Positions 26,785 through 35,341 of a stretch of 64,000 bases of DNA are shown here, piece after piece. The stretch covers positions 1,798,001-1,862,000 of the forward strand of contig JBBCGH010000001.1 in NCBI GenBank assembly GCA_037200445.1. The letters run 5' to 3'. Every line of letters starts with the position of its first letter. Within the stretch, counting starts at the first letter, position 1. Under the pieces are notes generated by a model. The model saw only the letters and a list, made by a program, of their open reading frames with translations. It was not told where the DNA came from and did not search any database. The stretch comes from Alphaproteobacteria bacterium (GTDB lineage Bacteria; Pseudomonadota; Alphaproteobacteria; Rhizobiales; Xanthobacteraceae). Both the position numbers and the translations under genes were made by a program.

Positions 26785-27534
26785 ATGGATCTGAAAAATA
26801 CGGTCGCCGTCGTCACCGGTGGAAATGGCGGATTGGGTCAGCGCATCTGCCACGCGCTGGCGAAAGAAGGTACGAACATCGCGGTCGTCTATGCGCAAAG
26901 CGCCAATGAAGCCGGCGCGGTCGCGGACGAGTTGCGCAAGCATGGCGTCGAAGCCGACCCTTTTCAGTGCAATTTGCGCGAGCCCGCGCAAATCACGCGC
27001 ATGGTCGACGAGGTGGTGAAGCGTTTCGGCCGCCTCGACATCCTGATCAATGACGCAGCCTACAACAAGTCGATTCCGTTCAAGGACCTCGACGGGCTCA
27101 CCACCGAGGAGTGGTCGAAGATCATCGACGTGAACCTCACCGGGCCGATGCACACCATCAAGGCGGTCGCTCCCGTGATGCAGAAACAGAAGCGCGGCCG
27201 CATCGTGAACATCGCGTCGATCGCCGGCCTTAATCCCGGCGGCTCGTCGATCGCCTATGCGGTGTCGAAGGCCGGTCTCATTCATCTGACGCGCTGCATG
27301 TCGGTTGCGCTCGCACCCGACGTGCTGGTCAACTGCGTGGCGCCGGGCCTACTCGAAGGCACGCGCGCCACTGCGAACCTCTCGAAGGCGCAAATCGAGA
27401 ACTCCGCCAATGGTGCATTGCTCAAGCGCGCCGCCGACAAGGACGATTGCGCCGATCAGGTCGTTGTCATGTGCAAGACCGAGACGATGACCGGGACGAC
27501 GGTCGCGATCGATTCTGGCCGCGCATTCCACTAG
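26785..27534 (+). CDS. SDR family NAD(P)-dependent oxidoreductase
   Basis: A 249-residue classical short-chain dehydrogenase resembling FabG. The cofactor loop reads TGGNGGLG (residues 11-18), the NDAA motif replaces the usual NNAG, and the catalytic pair is in YAVSK. A GGGAGG ribosome site precedes the ATG. The TAG stop codon at 27532-27534 contains the TA target of the IS630 insertion. The insertion did not alter the protein, because the target duplication restores TA and the next base is G on both sides. Confidence 0.88.
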   Translation: MDLKNTVAVVTGGNGGLGQRICHALAKEGTNIAVVYAQSANEAGAVADELRKHGVEADPFQCNLREPAQITRMVDEVVKRFGRLDILINDAAYNKSIPFKDLDGLTTEEWSKIIDVNLTGPMHTIKAVAPVMQKQKRGRIVNIASIAGLNPGGSSIAYAVSKAGLIHLTRCMSVALAPDVLVNCVAPGLLEGTRATANLSKAQIENSANGALLKRAADKDDCADQVVVMCKTETMTGTTVAIDSGRAFH

Positions 27535-28579
27535 AGCGTGGCTGATTTTTTCTGAATCGGGAGGATTCCCGGTTTGGCACGAATATGATTCAAGATACTG
27601 GCTGGATTGGAGGCCAGTATCGGATGGCCCGAGCCTATTCTCTGGATCTTCGCGAGCGTGTTGTATCGGCCGTCGCGGCCGGCGAGAGCTGCCGTTCGGT
27701 AGCGGCGACCTTCCAGATCAGCGTCGCCAGCGTGGTGAAGTGGTCGCAGCGGTTCCGGGCGACCGGCAGCGCTGCAGCCCACAAGGTGGGCGGCCGGCGG
27801 CCTTATGCGCTGGCCGGCGAACGCGACTGGCTTCTGAGACGGCTTGCCGAGAAGCCGGACATCACGTTGCGGGCGCTCGGCGCGGAGCTTGCCGCGCGAG
27901 GGATCAAGGTCAGCCACTTCGCGGTCTGGCACTTCTTCGAGCACGAAGGGATCAGCTTCAAAAAAAAGCCTGCACGCCAGCGAGCAGGATCGTCCCGACG
28001 TCGCGCGGCGGCGGGCGCAGTGGAAGAAGTACCAAGGACGGCTTGATCCTTCTCGTCTCGTCTTCATCGACGAGACCTGGGCCAAGACCAACATGACGCG
28101 CACCCACGGACGCGCGCGGCGGGGTGAGCGGCTGGTCGCAAAAGTCCCGCACGGCCGCTGGCGCACGCTCACCTTCCTCGCCGCACTTCGCTCCGACCGG
28201 ATCGACGCGCCTTGCGTCATCGACGGGCCGATCAACGGGGAAAGCTTCCTCGCCTATGTGGAGCAGGTGCTGGTGCCGGCCCTCAAACCCGGCGACATCG
28301 TCATCATCGACAATCTCGGAAGCCACAAGGGCAAGGCTGTGCGCCGTACGATCCGAGACGCCGGTGCCAAGCTGTTCTTCCTGCCACCCTACAGTCCTGA
28401 CCTCAACCCGATCGAGCAGGCCTTCGCCAAGCTCAAGACGCTATTGCGCAAGGCGGCTGAGCGAACCGTCGAAGCCACCTGGAAGCGCATCGGCGCGCTC
28501 CTGTCATGCTTCACGCCGCAGGAGTGCGCCAATTACTTCGCCAACGCTGGATACGCTTCAAATTGAAACGGCCACGCTC
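27534..28579. mobile_element. IS630-family insertion sequence
   Basis: A 1046-base element with imperfect terminal inverted repeats beginning GAGCGTGGC at 27534 and ending GCCACGCTC at 28579; about 17 of the outer 25 positions match. It is flanked on each side by TA (27532-27533 and 28580-28581), the target duplication typical of IS630/Tc1 relatives. The single transposase is encoded in two overlapping frames. It sits between an SDR gene and a palindromic repeat upstream of rnhB. Confidence 0.9.
27624..28566 (+). CDS. IS630-family transposase, two frames joined at an A8 run
   Basis: Frame 1 (27624-28046) carries the N-terminal helix-turn-helix (MARAYSLDLRERVVSAVAAG and FQISVASVVKWSQRF). Frame 2 (to 28566) carries the DDE catalytic core: FIDETW, VIIDNLGSHK and LNPIEQAFAKLK. 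The frames meet at eight adenines at 27960-27967, where SFKK continues as SLHASEQDRPDVARRRAQW after skipping one base. This could be transcriptional slippage or programmed frameshifting, both reported in IS630-type elements, or a homopolymer sequencing error. A GGAGG ribosome site precedes the ATG. Confidence 0.85.
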
Positions 28580-28598
28580 TAGCGCTCATCACGCCGCT

Positions 28599-28697
28599 GA
28601 TGCCCGTACTCGGGTCGAGCCTTCGGCCCGCCCGAGCACAGGCTCCCGCGGGCATCCAGTTCTTGTTTGTGGCTCTGGGTCCCCGCTTTCGCGGGGA
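28599..28697. repeat. Palindromic REP-like element, two hairpins
   Basis: The first unit has outer arms GATGCCCG (28599) and CGGGCATC (28649-28656). The second is a compact hairpin TCCCCGC-TTTC-GCGGGGA at 28680-28697. It occupies most of the 218 bases between the insertion sequence and rnhB. No gene is seen in the remainder. Confidence 0.7.
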
Positions 28698-28797
28698 CGA
28701 GCGGAGAGTGGTGGGAGAAGTTCCCTGTCCCCGCGTTTCACAGGCCGTGCAATCTCCGAATTGAATTCGCGGACCGATCCGCGCAAGGATCGCCGCC

Positions 28798-29493
28798 ATG
28801 AGTCGCGCCGCCGCCGCACGCCTGCCGTTGGGGGACGAGATCGTCCGCCCGACCTTCAATCGCGAGCGCTACGCGATGAAGAACGGCCTGTTGCCGGTCG
28901 CGGGCTGCGATGAGGCGGGCAGGGGGCCCCTCGCGGGCCCGGTCGTGGCGGCCGCGGTCATTCTCGATCCGAAGCGCATTCCGCGGGGCTTGAACGATTC
29001 GAAAAAGCTGAACCCGGAGCAGCGCGCGGCGCTCTATGAGAAGATTTGCTCCAGCGCCGAGGTCGCGGTCGCGATCGCGCCGCCCGCCCGCATCGAGAGC
29101 CTGAACATCCGCGGCGCCTCGCTCTGGGCGCTGGCGCGGGCCGTGAAGGCGCTGACCACGCGGCCGAAGCTCGTGTTCGTCGACGGCATCGATCGCATCG
29201 ATGTCGATTGCGAATGCCGCGCGGTGGTGAGCGGCGACGCGCTGGTGGTCTCGATCGCCGCCGCCTCGATCGTCGCCAAGGTGACGCGCGACCGGCTGAT
29301 GGGTTGCGTCGGCGCCGCGCATCCGGGCTACGGCTTCGAGCGTCACATGGGCTATTCGGTGCCGGAGCACTTCAAGGCGCTCAATCAGCTTGGGCCCTGC
29401 GTGCATCACCGCCGCAGGTTCGCGCCAGTCGCGGCGCTGCTTGGGCTGACCGATACCCCGGAAATTGACGACACGGCGCAGCTCAGTCTCTAG
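28798..29493 (+). CDS. rnhB: Ribonuclease HII
   Basis: A 231-residue RNase HII that removes ribonucleotides and RNA primers from DNA-RNA hybrids. The signature [16 protein letters not shown] (residues 37-52) carries the first catalytic Asp38 and Glu39, LNDSKKL follows at 65-71, and the remaining acidic residues are in VDGID and in KVTRDRLM. A variable loop [17 protein letters not shown] replaces the shorter usual form. The N-terminal extension of about 30 residues is common in alphaproteobacterial versions. It stands alone, bounded by palindromic repeats. Confidence 0.93.
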   Translation: MSRAAAARLPLGDEIVRPTFNRERYAMKNGLLPVAGCDEAGRGPLAGPVVAAAVILDPKRIPRGLNDSKKLNPEQRAALYEKICSSAEVAVAIAPPARIESLNIRGASLWALARAVKALTTRPKLVFVDGIDRIDVDCECRAVVSGDALVVSIAAASIVAKVTRDRLMGCVGAAHPGYGFERHMGYSVPEHFKALNQLGPCVHHRRRFAPVAALLGLTDTPEIDDTAQLSL

Positions 29494-29497
29494 CGTT

Positions 29498-29546
29498 GAG
29501 CATGATCTCTTCCGAAAACCGATGCCCACTTTTCGGGATCATGCTC
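29498..29546. repeat. 49-bp palindromic intergenic repeat, copy 2
   Basis: Arms GAGCATGATC and GATCATGCTC enclose CGAAAACCGATGCCCACTTT, the reverse complement of the core in copy 1 at 5545-5593 with a few changes. It lies five bases after the rnhB stop codon and just upstream of the GT39 gene. Confidence 0.85.
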
Positions 29547-29558
29547 TAAGCTCTCCTC

Positions 29559-31115
29559 ATGTCCGTCTCATCCACCGCCGCGCTTGACCGCGCGCCGATG
29601 TTCCGTGTCTCGCTCATCCTCGAGGCGCTGCGCGCGCGCCCGGTATTGATGTTCTGGGTCGCGGCGCTGGCGCAGGGCGTGCTGTGGACGCTGGTGCCGT
29701 CGTTGTTTTACGCGGCGCCGCCAGGCGATGTGCCGCTGGTGCTCGCGGTTGGCAATGAATGGTTGCCCGGCTCACCCTACGGACCGCCACTCGCCTACTG
29801 GGTCGGCAATATTGCGTTCACGCTCGGGGGGATCGTCGGCGTCTACCTGCTTTCGCAGCTTTGCGTCGCCGTGACGTTCTGGGCCGTCTTCACGCTCGGC
29901 CGCCGCATCCTCGGCGCCGCGCATGCCGCGATGGCGATCCTGCTGATGGCCGGCATCAGCGTGTTCACGGTGCCGACGCTGGAGTTCGGTCAGAGCGTGC
30001 TGGCGATGCCGCTCACGGCGCTGACGTTGCTGTTCGGCTATCGGGCGCTCGCTGACAACCGGCGCGGCGACTGGGCGGGAGCCGGGGTCGCGCTCGGCCT
30101 CTTGCTGCTCACGACCTATGCGGGGCTGATCCTGCTCGCGCTGCTGACGGTCTTTGTCGTCGCGACCGCGCAGGGACGGAGCCGCCTCGCTTCACTCGGG
30201 CCATGGCTCGCGGCCCTCGTCGTGGTCGTTGTCTTCGCCCCGCATTTGTACTGGCTTCACAGCACGGGCGTGAATCCTCTCGCCGCGATCAAGGAACTCC
30301 CCAACCTGTTCATCGGCGAAAAGCGGCTGATGGCCTGGGGCAATCTGCTGCTGTTGCTGCTGTTTAGCCATGCAGGACTTGTCGTCCTCGCGATGGTCGC
30401 GGGCGGCGCGCTCGCCGGCAGAATGCCTGCGCCAGCGGTCGAGCGCGTGCCCGCCGAGCCGTTCGCGAAGGCCTACATCTATTACTTCGCGCTCGCGCCG
30501 GCCTTCATCGCAACCTTGCTCGCGGTGCTCACCGAGCATGCCGCACCGATCGGAGGCGCCGGGCCGCTCGTCGTGTTGTCCGGTCTTGCCGTGGTGGTCG
30601 CGGCCGGCGACATGATCCGCCTTTATCGCCAGCGCATCGGCGCCCTGGTTTGGCTCGGCCTTCTCGTCGTGCCCCCGGCCGTGATCGTCGCCGCGACGGT
30701 GACGCTGCCCTGGACCGCGGCCGTCGATCTGGAGGTGAGCAAGCCCGCGACCGCGATGGGCCAGTTCTTCACCGAGACGTTCCGCCGCCGTACCGGCCGG
30801 CCGCTTGCCGTCGTGATCGGCGATGTGCGTACCGCGGGCCTGGTGGCCTTCGCCTCGTCCGACCGGCCGAGCCTTTACATCGACGGCTCGGCGACACTTT
30901 CGCCATGGCTCTCCGACGATGCGGTGCGCGAGAAGGGCGCAATTATCGTCTGGCCGGTGACCGATCAGGGCGGCGCGCCGCCCCCTACGCTCAAGGAGCG
31001 CTTCCCAGACATGATCGCCGAGGTGCCGCGCTCCTTCGATCGCTCGGTGCAGGGGCGCCTGCCGCTTCTGCGCATCGGCTGGGCGATGATCCGTCCGCGG
31101 CGGTCGACTCCTTAG
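29559..31115 (+). CDS. GT39/ArnT-like membrane glycosyltransferase
   Basis: A 518-residue protein with about 11-12 membrane helices, of the ArnT/PMT (family 39) class that uses polyprenyl-phosphate sugars at the periplasmic face. The N-terminal loop PSLFYAAPPGDVPLVLAVG contains an aspartate in the place usual for the catalytic residue of this group, and YGPPLAYWVGNIAF follows. The acceptor is unknown. It ends convergently with the metallo-hydrolase gene, overlapping by four bases. Confidence 0.75.
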   Translation: MSVSSTAALDRAPMFRVSLILEALRARPVLMFWVAALAQGVLWTLVPSLFYAAPPGDVPLVLAVGNEWLPGSPYGPPLAYWVGNIAFTLGGIVGVYLLSQLCVAVTFWAVFTLGRRILGAAHAAMAILLMAGISVFTVPTLEFGQSVLAMPLTALTLLFGYRALADNRRGDWAGAGVALGLLLLTTYAGLILLALLTVFVVATAQGRSRLASLGPWLAALVVVVVFAPHLYWLHSTGVNPLAAIKELPNLFIGEKRLMAWGNLLLLLLFSHAGLVVLAMVAGGALAGRMPAPAVERVPAEPFAKAYIYYFALAPAFIATLLAVLTEHAAPIGGAGPLVVLSGLAVVVAAGDMIRLYRQRIGALVWLGLLVVPPAVIVAATVTLPWTAAVDLEVSKPATAMGQFFTETFRRRTGRPLAVVIGDVRTAGLVAFASSDRPSLYIDGSATLSPWLSDDAVREKGAIIVWPVTDQGGAPPPTLKERFPDMIAEVPRSFDRSVQGRLPLLRIGWAMIRPRRSTP

Positions 31116-31915
31116 CGGATTGCCGCCAGGTAGCGCTCGACCGAGCGATCGAAAGCCTGCTTGGCACCGCTCTCGATCACGCTCTCGAAGAAGTTGCCGA
31201 ACATCTTGTCGAACGCGAACGGCGCAAGCGCACTTGCGATCGCGTTCACGCGCTCCGCTGGAAGCGGCAGAAAGTTTGGATAGCTGCGCATGAAGGTCAC
31301 ATGCTTGCGGTCCGCCGCCACATAGGCGGTGTCCGAGCAGCACACGATGCCGCGACCGGATGCGCCGCCGGCCCAATGCAGCATGCTGGAGCCGGTGAAA
31401 TGGCCGCCGCCGCGGATCAGCGTCGCGTCTCCCGTGAGTTTCAGCGTCTCGCCCTGCCAGAGTTTGATGCGCGGTTCCCTCCGCACGATGTGTTCCTGGT
31501 CATCGGCGTGGACATGAACGTCCACATCGAAGGCGTCGGCCCACTCGTTCATGGTCGCATGGAAATGCGGGTGCGAGATCGCCATCGCTTGTATCCCGCC
31601 GAGCCCTTTGATGAGCGAGACCGTCGCGTCGTCGAGCATCGAGATGCAGTCCCACAGCACGTTGCCGTGCGTGGTGCGCATCAGCACCGCGCGCTGGCCG
31701 ATCGCGAAGCGGGGCTGCGTCGCGATCCCGATGATGCCGGGCTCGTACTGGTGCCAGCCGTTCACATGGGTGACCGCGAGCTTGTCCTGCGTCGTCCATC
31801 CCTGACCCGACGGCGGCACATATTGCCGTTCGTCGTCGCAGGTCGGGCAGTTCGGCGGGGGCTTGTCGGCGGGCGGATATTGCGTTCCGCAGGTGACGCA
31901 GATGAACGCTTGCAT
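31112..31915 (-). CDS. MBL-fold hydrolase with N-terminal zinc ribbon
   Basis: A 267-residue protein. Residues 5-26 form a rubredoxin/zinc-ribbon-like knuckle (CVTCGT and CPTCDDE). The rest resembles the metallo-beta-lactamase fold, with the metal region AISHPHFHATMNEWAD replacing the textbook HxHxDH, plus GGGHFTGSSMLHW and CCSDTAYVAADRKHV. The substrate is unknown. It begins seven bases after the end of cydB on the same strand, so it is probably the third gene of the oxidase operon. Confidence 0.8.
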   Translation of the reverse strand: MQAFICVTCGTQYPPADKPPPNCPTCDDERQYVPPSGQGWTTQDKLAVTHVNGWHQYEPGIIGIATQPRFAIGQRAVLMRTTHGNVLWDCISMLDDATVSLIKGLGGIQAMAISHPHFHATMNEWADAFDVDVHVHADDQEHIVRREPRIKLWQGETLKLTGDATLIRGGGHFTGSSMLHWAGGASGRGIVCCSDTAYVAADRKHVTFMRSYPNFLPLPAERVNAIASALAPFAFDKMFGNFFESVIESGAKQAFDRSVERYLAAIR

Positions 31916-31922
31916 GTTTCTC

Positions 31923-32927
31923 TCAGTGATAGCCTTCGCCTTCGCGCAGCTTGCCGCGGAAGATGTAGTAGACGAAACCCGTGTACATCAGGATGATCGG
32001 CAGCAGCGGCAGCGTGCCGAGCAGCAGGAACAGCTGCGCCGACGGCACCGCGGCTGCATCCCAGATCGTCATCGAATACGGCACCAGATAGGGGAAGGCC
32101 GAGATCGCTAACCCCGCATAGCCCAGCATGAACAGCACGATCGCAGCCAGGAACGGCGGAATTTCGCGGCCTGCCTCGAGGCAGCGCCATGCGAGGTAAG
32201 CCGTCAGCGCGGTGATCGCCGGGACCGGCCACAGGAACAGGATGTTCGGAGCTGAGAACCAGCGCGCGCGGATCGGCGGAAATGCGAGCGGCGTCCACAG
32301 GCTGACGATCGCCATGAACACGAGCACGCCGATGAGCAGCATTTTGGCGTGTTCTCGCGCACGCTGCGCAACCGGTCCTTCGGTCTTCATCACGAGCCAG
32401 CAGGCGCCGAGCAGCGCGTAGCCGGTCACGACGCCAAAGCCGCAAAGAAGCGCAAAGGGCGTCGCAAAGTCGAACGTACCGCCCGCGAACTGGCCGTTCT
32501 CGACCCGGATTCCCTGGATGAGGCCGCCGAGGATCAGGCCCTGGCAGAACGCCGCGAGCGTCGAGCCACCGGCGAACGCGAACGTCCAGTACTTCTTGCT
32601 GGTGACCGCCACGGTGCGGAATTCGAACGCCACTCCGCGAAAGATCAACCCGAGCAGCATCACGATCACCGGCAGATAGAGCGCCGGCATCACCACCGCG
32701 TAGGCGTGCGGAAACGCGACCCACAATCCTCCGCCGCCGAGCACCAGCCAGGTCTCGTTGCCGTCCCAGAAGGGCGCGATCGAGTTGATCATCTGGTCCT
32801 GTTCCTTCTCTTCCTTGGCGAAGGGAAACAGGATGCCGATGCCGAGATCGAACCCGTCGAGAATGACGTAGAGCGCGACGGCGGTGCCGATCAGTAGAGC
32901 CCAGATCACGGGGATATAGACTTCCAT
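31923..32927 (-). CDS. cydB: Cytochrome bd-type ubiquinol oxidase subunit II
   Basis: A 334-residue membrane protein with the CydB opening VIWALLIGTAVALYVILDGF, FDLGIGILFPF and WDGNETWLVLGGGGLW. It forms the heterodimeric terminal oxidase with CydA, whose gene ends two bases upstream of its ATG at 32927. No cydX-like small gene and no cydDC assembly genes are visible in the window. Confidence 0.93.
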   Translation of the reverse strand: MEVYIPVIWALLIGTAVALYVILDGFDLGIGILFPFAKEEKEQDQMINSIAPFWDGNETWLVLGGGGLWVAFPHAYAVVMPALYLPVIVMLLGLIFRGVAFEFRTVAVTSKKYWTFAFAGGSTLAAFCQGLILGGLIQGIRVENGQFAGGTFDFATPFALLCGFGVVTGYALLGACWLVMKTEGPVAQRAREHAKMLLIGVLVFMAIVSLWTPLAFPPIRARWFSAPNILFLWPVPAITALTAYLAWRCLEAGREIPPFLAAIVLFMLGYAGLAISAFPYLVPYSMTIWDAAAVPSAQLFLLLGTLPLLPIILMYTGFVYYIFRGKLREGEGYH

Positions 32928-32929
32928 CG

Positions 32930-34318
32930 TCAGCCTCCGGGCTGGATCGCTTCGCGCGCGGCGTCGCCGGCGGCCGACAGCGGAGTGCCGATATGATCGG
33001 AGGGTTCGATCGCGCGTCCCTGCGGGCCGCGATTGATCAGGCGGTTGATGTAGTAGATGCCCATGGTGAACACGATGCCGTACACGACGACGAACAGAAT
33101 GAGCGTCGTGAGCACGCTCGCGGCGCTGACCGGCGAGATCGCGTCGGCGGTGCGCAGGATGCCGTAGGCAATCCAGGGCTGGCGTCCGACCTCCGTGGTG
33201 ATCCACCCGCACAGCACCGCGATGAACCCGAGCGGCCAGAAGTACTGCACGATCTGCAGGTACCAGCGCGTGGAGACGAGCTTGCCGCGCCACCAGAGGA
33301 ATGCGCCGAAAAGTCCGGTCGCAATCATCGTGAGGCCGATGCCGACCATAATGCGGAATGCGAAGAACACAGGCACGACGGGCGGGCGCTGATCCGGCGG
33401 CACGCTCGTCAAGCCCGGGAAAAGCCCGTCGGGATCGTGCCTGAGGACGAGGGAGGAGCCTCGCGGGATCGAGATGGCGAAACGGTTGACCTCATTCTTC
33501 TCGTCAGGCCAGGCGAAGATATAAAAGTCGCCCGGCTTCGAGCCGTCCCAGTGCGCCTCCATGGCAGCGACCTTGATCGGCTGGTGCTCGAGCGTATTGA
33601 GCCCGTGCTGATCCCCGAAGAAAAGCTGCAGCGGCGCAAGGATCGCGATCATGCCGACCGCCATGCGCACCATCGTGCGTCCGTCGGCCTCGTGGCGTTC
33701 CGCGACCAGATAGCGTGCGCCGACCGCAAGTACGACGAATGCGGTCGTCAGGTAGGCCGCGGTGAGCATGTGTGCGAGCCGATAGGGAAAGCTCGGATTG
33801 AAGATGATCGCGAGCCAGTCGACCGGATAGGCGATCCCGTCGCGCACCTCGTGGCCGGTCGGTGTCTGCATCCAGCTGTTGGCGGAGAGAATCCAGAACG
33901 CCGAGATGGCGGTGCCGACGGCGACGATCGCGGCCGACAAAGCCGAGAGCCACGGCGGCACGCGGTTCCAGCCGAACAGCAGCACACCGAGGAAGGTCGC
34001 TTCGAGGAAGAAGGCGGTCAGAACCTCGTAACCGATCGCCGGACCGATCACGTTCCCGACGACGACCGAAAAGCGACTCCAGTTGGTGCCGAACTGGTAC
34101 GAGAGCACGATACCCGAGACGACCCCCATGCCGAACGAGACCGCGAAGATCTTGGTCCAGAACCGCGCCAGCAACTGATAGCGCTCGACGCCGGTGCGCA
34201 CCCACACGAAGAGCAGTGTCGCGATGTAGGCGGCGAGCCCGATCGTGAAGCTCGGGAAGATGATGTGAAACGAGATCGTGAAGCCGAACTGGATGCGGGC
34301 GAGGAGGACGGGGTCCAT
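32930..34318 (-). CDS. cydA: Cytochrome bd-type ubiquinol oxidase subunit I, short Q-loop
   Basis: A 462-residue subunit that carries the haems and quinol site. Expected haem ligands and nearby acids are visible: His18 in FTISFHIIFP, Glu98 and Glu106 in GYEVLTAFFLEATF, and His183 in YRLAHMLTAAYL. The protein is about 60 residues shorter than the E. coli enzyme, the difference falling in the periplasmic Q-loop. That is characteristic of the cyanide-insensitive CioA branch. ATG 34318 follows a GGGGCTCC region, and the gene is 61 bases downstream of the glycosylase gene on the same strand. Confidence 0.93.
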   Translation of the reverse strand: MDPVLLARIQFGFTISFHIIFPSFTIGLAAYIATLLFVWVRTGVERYQLLARFWTKIFAVSFGMGVVSGIVLSYQFGTNWSRFSVVVGNVIGPAIGYEVLTAFFLEATFLGVLLFGWNRVPPWLSALSAAIVAVGTAISAFWILSANSWMQTPTGHEVRDGIAYPVDWLAIIFNPSFPYRLAHMLTAAYLTTAFVVLAVGARYLVAERHEADGRTMVRMAVGMIAILAPLQLFFGDQHGLNTLEHQPIKVAAMEAHWDGSKPGDFYIFAWPDEKNEVNRFAISIPRGSSLVLRHDPDGLFPGLTSVPPDQRPPVVPVFFAFRIMVGIGLTMIATGLFGAFLWWRGKLVSTRWYLQIVQYFWPLGFIAVLCGWITTEVGRQPWIAYGILRTADAISPVSAASVLTTLILFVVVYGIVFTMGIYYINRLINRGPQGRAIEPSDHIGTPLSAAGDAAREAIQPGG

Positions 34319-34379
34319 CGGGGGCTCCTCAGACAGCCTCTTCAAAGAGATAGGCTCACGACGTTTCCCTGTATAGGCC

Positions 34380-35207
34380 TTAGCTTGCGTCGAGCGCCTT
34401 CCTGATCGCCAGCAAATCCCGCCAGGCGAAACGCTTTTCCAGGGGCGAGCGAAGCAGATACGCCGGGTGAAATGTCGCGATTGCCCTGATGTCACGGGTA
34501 CCGGTGTGGAACGTGAACCAACGGCCGCGCGTGCGCTTGATGCCCTCCTTCACGCCGAGCAGCGTCTGCGAAGAGGGACCGCCGAGGCACACCAGAATGT
34601 CCGGGTTGGCGAGCTCGATCTGCCGCAATGTGAACGGCAGGCAAATCTGGGTCTCCTGCGGCGTCGGTGTCCGATTACCGGGTGGGCGCCAGGGGATCAC
34701 GTTGGCGATATAGGCGCTGGTGCGATCGAGGCCGATCGCTGCGATCATCAGGTCGAGTAGTTTACCGGATCGCCCAACGAAGGGGAGGCCGGCGATGTCC
34801 TCGTCGCGCCCCGGCGCTTCGCCCACGAACATCACGCGCGCGGCAGGGTTTCCGTCCGCGAAGACGAGCTGTTTTGCGGTGGTGCGCAACGCGCAGCCTT
34901 CGAAACGGGTGAGCAGGTCGCGCAGTTCAGCAAGGCTCGCGGCACTGCGCGCGGTCTCGCGCGCCGCCATCACGGCGATGTCCGGCGAGGCAGGTGCCGG
35001 CGCGAATGCGAAATCGGTGGCGCGTTGCGGTGGAGGGTCCGGTCGCGCGGAGGGTTGGGCAGGCACCGGTTGGGACGGCACCGTATGTTCGCCCCCCGGC
35101 GTGGGCGACAGGCGGTCGGCCGCAGTTTCGCCGAGCGCCGCGTCGACGCCGGCCGCCACGTAAAACTCCAGTAAATCGCGTTTTGCGGTGCTCGGGTTGG
35201 GTGTCAT
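34380..35207 (-). CDS. Uracil-DNA glycosylase, family 4-like
   Basis: A 275-residue uracil-DNA glycosylase. Motif 1 reads VGEAPGRDEDIAGLPFVGRSG, split at residues 141-161, and motif 2 is ATFHPAYLLR near residue 252. Cysteines in GCALRTTA and ICLPFTL and in ILVCLGG are in place for the iron-sulfur cluster of this group. The N-terminal 100 residues, rich in Pro and Ala, form a linker common in alphaproteobacterial members. ATG 35207 is preferred to an open frame reaching 35252. It is divergent from the binding-protein gene. Confidence 0.88.
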   Translation of the reverse strand: MTPNPSTAKRDLLEFYVAAGVDAALGETAADRLSPTPGGEHTVPSQPVPAQPSARPDPPPQRATDFAFAPAPASPDIAVMAARETARSAASLAELRDLLTRFEGCALRTTAKQLVFADGNPAARVMFVGEAPGRDEDIAGLPFVGRSGKLLDLMIAAIGLDRTSAYIANVIPWRPPGNRTPTPQETQICLPFTLRQIELANPDILVCLGGPSSQTLLGVKEGIKRTRGRWFTFHTGTRDIRAIATFHPAYLLRSPLEKRFAWRDLLAIRKALDAS

Positions 35208-35341
35208 AAAAAGCCATCGATTTAGTGCACGAAACCTTAACTGATAGGACACTCCGCCGCACCCAGTGTCGGTGCGTCAATGAGTTTTATTTACGAATCA
35301 GAAGGTTGCTCCTATACAATCGCGAATTGTTCGATGAGGGC

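Noticed and set aside
32993-34405. A 470-residue open frame on the plus strand opposite cydA
   Set aside because: Same codon-bias artefact; the sequence is full of charged low-complexity residues and cydA is certain.
35249-35271. Inverted repeat GACACT/AGTGTC upstream of the TupA-like gene
   Set aside because: Six-base arms with an 11-base spacer are too weak to call an operator without comparison to other promoters.
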